A DNA stretch of 64,000 nucleotides. It comes from Chrysoperla carnea (Eukaryota; Arthropoda; Insecta; Neuroptera; Chrysopidae). How positions within the stretch are numbered: position 1 is the first letter of the stretch; every line of letters starts with the position of its first letter. Shown in pieces: positions 33,847-44,300 of the stretch. The notes beneath the pieces are model-generated. The model was not told the DNA's origin and did no database searches. It saw nothing but the letters and a program-made list of their open reading frames with translations. Location: NCBI RefSeq assembly GCF_905475395.1, contig NC_058342.1, forward strand, positions 18,696,640 through 18,760,639, given 5' to 3'. Made by a program: the position numbers and the translations under genes.

Positions 33847-36247
33847 CCCTTTAGTGCATACTGATGCAGATTTGAATCACATAACAAAACATTAAATAAA
33901 TATGGGTTTCAAACCAATTCTGAAGGTAAAAATTTAAAATAATATTTTTTAAAGTGTCTAAATGTCATTATGCACATCAATTTGACAATAACGTTCAAAT
34001 TTGAACTTGTTTATAGCTGTTTTGTTACACGAAGTTACTGGTGATATTGTGCGATAACATTTTGTTGAAAAAGTGGTTTTTTGTAAATATTTGAAATGTA
34101 AGTAATAATTATTTTATAAAATAATATCGAAATTATCATTTTATATAAAAATAAAAACGATTTATTTGAAATATTCTATATTTGAAGCCAATTGAGTCTG
34201 CAATGCATATTTGCAAATAATTTAGAAGCAATTTGGAATAATGGAAACCAACAAAGAATTGGAAAGTATTTTGGAAAATTGACAAGATTGCAGCGAAGAT
34301 GAATTTGAATACGACGGAGACTCTGACTTCGAAATGGAAATTATCGACGATGAATTAGTAGTCAATAAGTCTTGAGATAATGATGAATTGATCGATGCTG
34401 AGGAAGGTCCGGTGTGTTCTGGAGAAGCGCCAAATACACTTGGTGATCAAAACGTTGAAAAGAAAATTATGATGAAAAATCTAAAAATGAAGTACCAAAA
34501 GATATTTTGGAAAAAAAAAAATAATTTGTCCCCCAATGCGGAAGATATAGAATTTAGAGGAAGTGAAAAATTATCCGAAGAAATTCTAAATTTGTGGACA
34601 CCATATTATTTTTTTAATTTTTTTTGACGAAGTTATTATTGACAATATTGTTGTAGAAACTCAAAAACATGCTTCCCAAAAAAATATTTCGAAGCCATTT
34701 ATAGTCACAAAGAATGACATAAGAAAATTTTTAGGTATTTCAATTCTAACATCTATTGTGCAATTGCCCAATGTTAGAAATTATTGGTCAGAAATAGTAG
34801 GAAATATTTTGATACAGAATACCATGACCTGTAATCAATACGAAAAAATTAGAGAGTACTTACATTTTAATGATAATTCAAAATTACAAGCAACTAATAA
34901 AGATCGCTTGTATAAGATCCGTCCACTTATTGATAAATTAATTAAAATTTTTCAAAAAGTAAATTTTGAAGAACGCTTATCAGCAGACGAGCAAATATGT
35001 GCTACAAAAGCCAGAAGCTATTTGAAACAATATTTGCCCGCAAAACCTCATAAATGGGGGTACAAATTATTTGTTTTATCGAGTGTATCCGGGTATACTT
35101 ACAATTTCGAAATTTATACTGGACAAGAAAATAATGAAGAAGAAAGATTGGCCTCTGAGGTAGATTTAGGTGCAAGTGCTAATGTCATTATTCGTCTTGC
35201 ACGAAATGTATCAGCAGGGTTAAATCACAAATTATATTGTGATAACTATTATACGTCAGTTCCTCTGGTGGTTGGCAAAGAAGCAAATCTTGTTTGTTGG
35301 CACTGTACGCCGGAATAGAATACCAAACTGTAAGCTCCCTAACGAAAAACAAATGAAAAACGAACAACGTGGATCTTCCCATGAATTTACGACGAGAATT
35401 GACGATGTGGATATTTCGTCATTGGTGTGGAAGGATAATAAGTTAGTAACACTTCTTTTCACATATGCCGGTCAAATGCCAATGCAAAGTACACAAAGAT
35501 TTCTTAGAAAGGAAAACCAAATGAAAACCATTAACTGCCCAAATGTTGTGAAGGAATATAATAAACATATGGGAGGGGTGGACTTGTGCGATAGCTTAAT
35601 TGGCCGCTATAGGATTAAACTAAGATCCAAGAAGTCGTATATGAGAATATTTTATCACTTAGTGGATTTGGCGATGGTAAATGCGTGGGTTCTTTATAAA
35701 AGAACGATGAAAGAGAAAAATATCGTGCCCGACGTCGGATTGGCGGAATTTAAAACGGATGTGGCTGAAACTTTATGCAAATTTGGCACTTCTATAATTT
35801 CAAAACGGGGGACGCCAAAAACCCCTGAAATGGAAGCAAAAAAAAGAAAATTGAATACTGCACATATCCCTCCAAAAGATGTACGGGCAGATAGTATTCA
35901 ACATTGGCCGGACTTCAGTGAAACGCGCCTTCGGTGTAAAATGCCCGACTATAAAGGTCAGTCAAAAATCAAATGCGCAAAATGTAATGTCGCGCTTTGC
36001 CTAAACAAAAATAAAAATTGTTTTAAAACATTTCACTCACTATGTGTAAAATAAAAAACATTTATACTTATCAAGTTTTTTTTATGTCCCCAATGCATAG
36101 TGATGCAAATATGCATCAAGTAGAAAAATTGAATTTTCCTCAAAACTATTGAAGGTAGAGATTTTTTTTTATTATTTTCGTGATTACCAGTCAATTTTAC
36201 GAATGATATAAATTTTTTTATGAAAAAAAAAATCATGCATTAAAGGG
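33847..36247 (+). mobile_element. Second piggyBac-like element, decayed, flanked by TTAT
   Basis: The ends are CCCTTTAGTGCAT (left) and, reverse-complemented, CCCTTTAATGCAT (right); 2401 bp. Both flanks read TTAT (33843-33846 and 36248-36251) rather than TTAA. Subterminal direct repeats of the type TGCATA(C/G)TGATGCA lie next to the left tip and at about 36095. It encloses a piggyBac transposase pseudogene. The family differs from the 15.8-kb element in TIR and protein sequence. It abuts the DUF4806 exon that begins near 36262. Confidence 0.85.
34241..36053 (+). pseudogene. piggyBac transposase pseudogene (PGBD-like)
   Basis: It starts METNKELESILEN with an in-frame TGA at 34280 and another at 34374, then an acidic N-terminus. 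The core continues in a second frame from about 34640 ('QLPNVRNYWSE', 'RLYKIRPLIDKL', 'SADEQICATKAR', 'LYCDNYYTS'). A frameshift near 35270 moves to a third frame with 'NKHMGGVDLCDSLIGRYR' and a cysteine-rich C-terminus ('CAKCNVALCLNKNKNCF'). The aspartates of the DDE core ('ADEQ', 'CDNY', 'GGVDLCD') are all still readable. At least two stops and two frameshifts mean no functional protein. No credible introns explain the breaks. Confidence 0.9.
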
Positions 36248-36261
36248 TTATTTATGGGTTT

Positions 36262-36657
36262 ATGAACAATTTGGTAAAACACTTCACATACATTTGCGGG
36301 TCTAGCGGAAAATGTAAAGGGCTAGACTGTTGTTATAGTTTAGTAGATCATTTGCTAGATAGAGAGTTTTTAACTGCTTGTTCATGGACAGGAAATTCAA
36401 AAAAAGAAACTGAAAATAAGGTGCCTTTAAAATTTTATATTAATTTTAGAAAATTTTTTTTAACAATTATTGTGCAAGCAGACAGTGTTTTTAACGAAGT
36501 AGAATGTGACCAGTTTTTTAAAAGAATTTTAAAAAACAGTAAACAAAGACTGGCTTCGAAGAACCAAATCATTTCAACACATAAAAATAGACCTAAAAAC
36601 TTAAAATACAAAAATTGTATAGCGGATAAAATTGAAAATGAAGAAATAATTAAATAA
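36262..36657 (+). pseudogene. DUF4806 domain, C-terminal part of a broken gene
   Basis: The 131-residue frame contains 'LVDHLLDREFLTACSWTG', 'VPLKFYINFRKFFLTIIVQA' and 'FFKRILKNSKQR', the pattern of the DUF4806 domain found at the C-terminus of many multicopy insect proteins. Its function is unknown. The frame opens 14 bp after the TTAT that borders the piggyBac at 33847-36247, so the piggyBac has separated it from upstream exons. It ends only about 50 bp from the stop of a minus-strand transposase gene, tail to tail. Confidence 0.65.
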
Positions 36658-36705
36658 ATACTCTATTGGATTTTAGAAATAATATTTTATTTTTATTATT
36701 TTTTT

Positions 36706-37907
36706 TCATTTTCTTTTGTAACTTCCTAAAGACCCATCTCTCCAGCCCAACAAACACCTTTTCATAATTCCAAGATCGATTAAATGAAGGGAATCTGCTA
36801 TCGGAAAATCAAGAACCATGTCGATTGGCAGTTGCAATAAAGGTGAATCTTGTTTATGATGAGATCCATAAATTTTTGAACGGAAGCCTTCATCTGTTCT
36901 TTTATCACAGTGTATGTGGGAAAAAAATTGGTATGGGAAATATATGAGTATTCTCCAACAGTGGTACATTTTTGGCAACCGTGCTGACCATTGAAATAAG
37001 CTACACCTACAAAATGTTTAATATCTCAAATAAATATATAATTCAAATAAATTTGTTTACCTTTAACAAATGCTCGAGCTGGTGAATCGCAAATAAAACA
37101 TCTAATTTTAACACTTATTTTGTACCCGTTTATATAAATTCCTTCATGAAGAGTAATCTTCATTTCTTCGACAAAAGGATTTAAAAAAGCATTCAAATCA
37201 TCTGGTTTACTTTTTCCACAGTATAAACCAATTATCATTGGATTAATTTCCGGCATTTCGTGGATATTAAATAATATTGGCCAGAATTCATCTTTTGAAC
37301 TTTTATACGTAGGCAAACCATCAATTCCAATATTGATAGAAATATTTATTGGTTCTTTTATTCAATTCAAAATGCGCTGAATACAAAATTGAAATCCTTG
37401 ATGCCAATACTGTCCGCTGTTTCCAATTTGATGAAGAGTGATAGTTCGCACTGTATTAAAAAATGTTCTTGGGTCTAACGGTAGTATATTGGGTAATCGT
37501 TGGTCTAGAATTTTCATAAGCTCCTTTAGAGCATTGTGCTTAATATTGAATTTATTAGACCATGTTTTTAATTCGTTTCGTAATGTTTCATTTTTCGCTT
37601 GCTCATTATTTTCATCGTAAAGTATTTCATTGTCATCTTCTAATTCAATGCTCCAATGATTCGGCAAAATTATAGTATCCGCAGCTTGTAAAGTCATAGA
37701 AGGGATAGTAACACTTGCTGGAATTGATCCATTTTCTTTAACTAATAACGAATCTGCAACGATTTCACTACTAGTACTAGGTTCATTATCCAAAGAAGTG
37801 TTTTTAATTGATTGTCTACTGTTTATAATATTGAAATAGTTTATTTTTACTTGTCGCTTGAAATGTCCCGTTTGTTTTATTCTTCCCCAACTTTTTTTAC
37901 TTGACAA
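36706..37907 (-). pseudogene. CACTA/EnSpm (TNP2-like) transposase, disrupted
   Basis: Read on the minus strand from 37907. The N-terminal part ends 'FQFCIQRILN' at an in-frame TGA (37362). The same frame continues 'GIDGLPTYKSSKDEFWPILF', 'PMIIGLYCGKSKPDDLN' and 'CFICDSPARAFVKG'. A donor at about 37062 and an acceptor at about 37010 join to 'VAYFNGQHGCQKCT'. After a slip near 36915 comes 'DMVLDFPIADSLHLIDLGIM'. FxDGLPxxKSS...FWPI, CDxPAR, GCxxC and DSLHxxDLGxMK are the order of the TNP2/Transposase_21 family of CACTA transposons. One stop and one frameshift disable it. CACTA-type ends and 2-3-bp duplications were not located. Confidence 0.7.
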
Positions 37908-37929
37908 TTTTAGAAAGTTATTTTATTCG

Positions 37930-38640
37930 TATTTACGATGCACGAATACTTCAAAATGTCAACTGTCAGATGTAATCTCATATTCGAATCTTAATTTTTT
38001 TTTCTATTGGTTTAATGAAGGTTTTATAAAGAATAATTCCGAGTCAATTTGTTCTTCAGACCAAAGAATTGTATTACTTCGATTTGAAGTAGTTTTAAAG
38101 ATTATCTTATAAAACTTGAATAAAACTACACCTTTAAGTTTTATAACGGTTGTATAATAGTTCTAGATAAGACATTATATTACCACCATAAAACTAAATA
38201 TCATTAAAAACGATTTGAGACACAACAGTTTTATCATGGTATTATAACAGCTTATTAATGACTCTTTCAAAACTGATTTAAAAATAAAAGACTGTATCAG
38301 CAACATGGGTTTATTATTAGGTACGTAAGATGCTTTGGAGAATGTTTCAAAAAATCAATTACTCTCAAGGTAACTTTGCAAGTTAAAAATCCAGGATACA
38401 ACCATTTTACATGCTCACAACCTTAATAAAACCTTAAAATAACTGAACAAAACTAAATAGCATATAAATTGTTACTTGGGATAGGAAACATAGCTACAAT
38501 ATTCAATATGGCATCACAAGAACAAAGAGCATATTATGTAAAGGTGATTTGGATGAATTCCGTGACGATCTGATATTAATAAATATGGTTATAGGGACAA
38601 AACCTTCGTTTTTTTGCTACTTTTTTACATTCCGAGAAAC
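37930..38640. other. AT-rich non-coding stretch
   Basis: No gene seen. This may hold the 5' terminal region of the CACTA-like element. Confidence 0.4.
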
Positions 38641-38649
38641 TTGGTCTAC

Positions 38650-39602
38650 CTTTGATCGGCTGCACATACGACGATTATTAATATCAGTGAAGACGCCATA
38701 GGTCACGCAGCAAACACTACACTACAGTCTCGAGGAAAAAGGAACGCTTCGAAAATACTTCGAGATATTACGAATTCTCATATAAAACAGCAGAATAAAA
38801 TTAAGCAGAATTTTCTTGTCTTATACCACAACAAGCCCTATCAATGTTTGTTGAAGCGGATTTAAGTAAGCGACAATATGAAATTATTAGCAACACAAAT
38901 AAATCACTTAACCCGTGCTATGACCTGTTAGTCAATGCAAAAAAAGAATTTTACCCACCCAAGGATTGTATAAGGATCACAAGCACCTGTGCGGAAAGCG
39001 ATTTACAAAGCCTTATTGATAACACAATTACGCGCTTATCTATAGCGCTTGAAGAAATCCTCTGTTCCCTTAACAATAATGAACGGAGTTCCTTATAAAT
39101 AATTTGTTAGTGGGGTTGTGACGGATCTCAACAGGCAAAATATAAGCAAAGATTCGAAAATGCCACAGACACAGACTCCAATATGTTTCTCAGCTCTTTT
39201 GTTCCACTTAGAATAACTTGTGGAAAAGAAAGGAAAAAAATTATATGGCAAAACTCTACACCGTCATCGCTCAGATATTGTAGACCCATAAGGTTTCGAT
39301 TTGTTAAAGAATCTATGGATGTTACAAAGGAGGTAATAACTTATGTCGACGATGCAATTAAAAAGTTGACGCTTACAGAAGTTCTATTGCATGAGAGCAA
39401 ATTCATCTTTGAACAAATATTTAAGATGACAATGGTCGCTGGCACATCAAAAGATTTTAACAATCTCACTCAAAAATTACAGACAAGCTTCAAAGCTTTT
39501 GAATTTGGACTGTCTGTACTCCACGCCAGGATTCGATTTTTTGTAAGTATTTTACATCTGGCGTACAAATTACCAGTCAAAAAGCATAGACAAGAGAGAT
39601 AA
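38650..39602 (+). pseudogene. RAG1/Transib-like multicopy insect ORF, degenerate
   Basis: The first frame (38844-39098) has 'VEADLSKRQYEIISNTNK' and 'IDNTITRLSIALEEIL'. After a frame slip comes 'WGCDGSQQAKYKQRF' (about 39112-39160), 'FLSSFVPLRITCGKERK', and 'SLRYCRPIRFRFVKES'. The last part has 'TSKDFNNLTQ' and 'FGLSVLHARIRFFVSILHLA'. The CDG motif, a later region that normally holds a CxxC zinc knuckle, and the 'LHARI' block are in the same order as the RAG1/Transib core (first catalytic Asp in CDG, second in LHxDI). Here the second Asp is not present and the zinc-knuckle part is deleted. I recall this as a multicopy family in insects; assignment to RAG1-like is tentative. Confidence 0.5.
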
Positions 39603-39686
39603 GAAGAAGAAAAAGAGTTAGAAGCCAAAACAAAAAAAAAAAAAAAAATTTAAGAGATTTCGGTTAGAAACTGGATTGTTGGTAGT

Positions 39687-39767
39687 GTTATGTAGTGAAT
39701 CTACTAAAAATACATTAGTAGATTCACCCTTATTTATAGGGAAATTTCATCAGAGTCACTGCATAAC
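39687..39767. repeat. Nested hairpin
   Basis: A perfect 12-bp stem TGAATCTACTAA (39696-39707) pairs with 39715-39726 across a 7-nt loop. An outer pair, GTTATGTAGTGA (39687-39698) and TCACTGCATAAC (39756-39767), matches with one mismatch. This may be a very small foldback element; no ORF. Confidence 0.7.
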
Positions 39768-39769
39768 AT

Positions 39770-41340
39770 AACTTCATACAAACATAATAGTTATGTTTTT
39801 GTTCAACTGGTTGGTGACAATTTTGCCTCCAAAACCCCACCTACATCCTAAAACAGAAAAACAACGATCTTACAGTTTTCTCAATTATTATCTGAACTTC
39901 GTAGTGAAGACACGCATAAAATAATTACTTAAATTGTTTCAATCGAGTAGCATTACTTAAATTGTTTCAATCAACTGTGCTTCGATTTTGTACTTTCTGG
40001 ATAAATACCTAAAACAAAATAAATTATCTTTAAACAAATTCATCTTTTTTTATTATTCAAAATACGAGATTACCTGTGGAAGATACGTCCAACACGTGGG
40101 TTTCAATTAGGAGTTTGTCATCCAAGAATTGGAGGATATTAAATTAAAACTCCAATTATACAACGGTTTTCGACAAGTCTACGCTCCAAGAGATTGAACA
40201 CTCAACATTTTACAGGTAAACATAACCTACAATTTTATCCAACATAGTCCAAATTTGATTGTAATTATCCCACTAATACGAACACACCTAAAAGTTTCGC
40301 CAACACAAGAACAGATTGGACATTCATCCAAATCGCGACGTCGAATTATACAAACGATAAATTCCACGTTCATCGTACACATATTTTTTTGACATTTGAG
40401 TTTCTGAAATTTATTACTAACAACTGTCAATAAGTAAAGTCGGACTCACATAAGTTGAACCATATGCGAATCAAACGGACAGTACCGTACCCAAATTTGA
40501 ACAACATTTAGTCGACGTCGTTTGGACTCATGTCTAATTCGTTCAGCCTGCATGAACCCAGGTTTGTCAACATCTAAGCTTGCTAGTGAACCAGCCTCAA
40601 AGGACCTCTGGGAAATTGGGTGTCCCATACAAATTCCACATTTAACACCCTCACACGTGACGGACCCCAAAACTCCAACACCAGTTCACCAATAATTGGG
40701 AACCAGGGCAACTACATAGCAGTAGACATTCCGAAAGCTAATTTCGGCAATACCAATGATGACAGTACAGGCAGAAGCTTTTTTGAAAGCCCGCAATTGG
40801 CTGCTGATATAACAAAAGTTGACTTTAATCTCATTTATATATTTTAATATTTCATTTCAAGGGAGCATCGCAAAAAAATTAATAATGAAAACGTTGAAAC
40901 TGCAAAGCAAAACAATAGTCTTGACATCACATCGTGTGTACAACGTAAGAGTATTTGATGTGGGTGAAGGTATCTAAAAATGCACTTCTTAAATTAAAAT
41001 TAGCCAACTTCAAGTTTAGGGAAGGGGGAAAGTTGGGGAAGGGGTAGGGAGTAGGACTGAGGTCGTAGTTGTACTAGACTGTTGAAATTGATGTGAGATT
41101 ACACACTTTTCTTAACATTCGGCTGCCATCGTTAATTTTTTAAATGGTATGTTTTTCTTTTGATTTGAGGTGTCAATAACATTCAATTGGCACCCCAATC
41201 ATTTAAATCGCACTACCGTGCTCATACATCCTTAATAGTCAAAGATGTACGGGTATGGCATTATGTGCTTCTGAATCGTACAGCCGCTGAAATGCTTCTC
41301 TTGAGGGTTACAAATAATTTGATGAAATAAACGTAATTAC
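39770..41340. other. Intergenic stretch, one coding-like frame
   Basis: The frame at 40620-40847 ('NSTFNTLTRDGPQNSNTSSP', 'AVDIPKANFGNTNDDSTG') has more balanced composition than the background and may be a gene or exon fragment. No domain recognised. G-rich tract near 41015-41055. Otherwise nothing. Confidence 0.3.
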
Positions 41341-41351
41341 AAATAAATTTA

Positions 41352-44300
41352 TTAAAAACAATATTTTGTATATAATTCTAAACAATGATTTAAAATATGT
41401 CCATGATGTATTAAAATATTCTTTTTCACTTGACGTCTATTCATATAATTACGCATCTCTTCAATCGTATCACATTTCATATATTCTGGATCACGTGTAA
41501 AATCACTTTGTGGATCATCCATAATTTCCATAAAAAATACAATTATGTGGTAACCATAGATCGCATGTTCAGCATAATCTTTTAGAAATGCTTCAAGTGA
41601 ATATTTTCGTAAATCTGTTTTTGGTGAATGTTTTTTAATTGTCTGCATTATTGCATTGTGATAAATTTTAAAGAATCTTTCGAAATTTTGTTCTAATAAT
41701 TGATAGTTGACGTTCATTGATAGAAATAATGATAAATCAGTAGCTGGTGAAGCGTAACGAACTGTTTGGAAATCAATTATTTTTAATGATTTAAGTTTAT
41801 TGTTGTCAGTGTATTTAAACATTAAATTGTTTCGGTTGAAATCGCCATGACATAATACGGCAATATCATTTTTTGGTTGAATTAAGTCACAACACATATT
41901 GTGGGGATCCTAAAAAAAATCAGTAACACATTTTTAATAAATTTATGAATCGGCGGTTAGGGGAGACCGGGTATGGTTGTCTCACGGGTAGGTTGTCACA
42001 CCGCTCATAACAAAAAACTGAACATATAAATATGAACATTCATCGGTGTCGAAGAATCACGAACAGAACCATCTCTCTACTCAGTTCAGTCCGCTCAGAA
42101 AGACCAAGGCAGAGAAAAATGAATTCTTTTTTTCACACAGTATTAGTATTTTTTTGTGCATCTGTATCGATTCTTGTAACTTGCTTAAAGGCATTTGAAT
42201 ATCCCTTTTCATGTATGTATAATGCTAAATATATGCTCATTATATCGATATATTGTTTTTATAAATACGCATCGATTATTTTCTAAAACGTGTTTTGGGG
42301 CAGGTTGTCTCAGATTGTCGGGGGCTAGTAGTTACATGTGATAACTAACACCATTAGCTGCCTTTTTGTTGTTGGCTTTTTGAAGTTTTGATAGTTTCAG
42401 AAATAGTAATAATAAAGTTCCACGGTATTACAGAGAACATCTGACTGTTTCACCAGCTTTGGTGCTACGAGCTGCAAGACAAGTACAAAATCATGGCAAA
42501 TCTTTAATGCCTGCCGAGAAGGATTATCAAATTAATTATCGCACTTGAACAAGATATCGCAATCACTGAACAAAATGATATTTCTAACCTCAACGTTCGT
42601 ACGATGACACCACATTGTTCTAACAAGAAAAACATTGCAAGTTCAGAGTTATTACAGCTGGATACTTTTGAAATGATCACCCTGTATAATGAATTTTATG
42701 ATTTTGAGTATTTACGAGATCTAATCAATTTTTTTATTTTAGAGTTTAATGATAACAAGTATCCAATTAAAAGCAATCAATGTTTTAACCTTTTTCTTCG
42801 TGCTGAACTGGAGAAAAATGGTCAACTAGAATGCACTTTAAACGATACAAGTTCATTGAAGCATTTTGAATTCAGTAAACTTCCTAATAATAATGTGCTT
42901 AGGCGTGCTGTTAGACAATAAGACAACTTTGATTTTTATTTGTATTTTAATATTAAGATAAATAGTGCCTTGTACGAGTATGTAGAAACTTAACTGTTTG
43001 ATTTTCTTATTTCAAAATTAACCCTGAATGGAAACACCCATTATTGACACTGCTAGGTATATAAACAATAAACTCAGTTAGTTACTATTATGGTTAGTTT
43101 TTATTTTATACAGTTGTAACAATTTTTAAATGAACATTACAATGAAATGCTCTAATTAATGTTCGTTGCGCCACTGCTGTGATTTGTTTCAATTTACCTT
43201 CAGACTCTCCAACAATTAGTTTTTGTATACGAGACGATGGACATTTCACTAAAACCACGGATTGAATACCCTGACAGAAGAAGATGTAAATCAGCAATTC
43301 TGACACATAAAAGAAAAGAACGAGTAGCGAAGAAATTATTTAAGCGTTTGTTGCGTGACAACAAAGAAAATAAAAAGCTATTAAATTGAAAGCAGTTTAC
43401 AAAAAAATTGCCTACCAAAGAAATCGATAGGTTTTTATTTTGAAATATACGTAGTTCTAGCTTCCAGTATTTATTTCGGAATATCTCCCAAGCATATTCG
43501 AAAAATAGCGTACGAGTAAGCTATTTCCAATGACTTGAAAGTTCCAAAGTCTTGGAAATCAAGCAAACTAGCTGGCCCCCATTCTACTCTGTCTTTTAGA
43601 ACACCTAAAGTTACTAGTGTGGCTCGAGCCACCAGTTTAAGTCCACATAATTTCAAAAGTTTTTTGATAAACCTCAATTGGGAATTAAACATCATAGTTT
43701 TCAGCCACGCAATATATCAGCTCCACCACGCAAGTCACAGCGTGCTGACAAACGATAATGTTAATCAGCAACTCTGACAGAACTCTGAAAAGAACAAGAA
43801 GTCGAGAAACTATGTAGAAGTTTGTTGAACGACAACAAAGAAAATAAAAAATTCTCTAAAGCAAAGCAGATTAAATTGAAAGCAGTTTACAAGGACGGAG
43901 ATGAAAAAGAATTTTGCTTGGCCTGTTCATTTGATTTATATACACGTTTTTTTAAATATATTTCCCTTGCTTTATTTAGTATGTGACTACCTACACCAGT
44001 TACTTTGACAACCATCCCTGACACGGGGATAAAGGTCTCATTTTTCTTTTTTTCTCAAAAATGTAATACTTCCTTAATGGGACATGTTATAGCCAAAAAT
44101 GTATTTTTTATTTTTAAACTACATTAGATACACTGTCCATTGATGTATAAATGCCAATGCTATACTAAGACTACTGCATTAAAAATGCAAAAGAATGAAA
44201 ATATGATTTTAAATCCTGGTCTATCCTACTCTGATTTATTTCATATACAGAGTACAATAAAATCGATATGTTTTTTAGGCTCGATCCTCACTATAATGCC

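Noticed and set aside
43106-43777. Short overlapping frames in the EcKL intron
   Set aside because: They fall in a duplicated repeat segment and no frame is shared by both copies.
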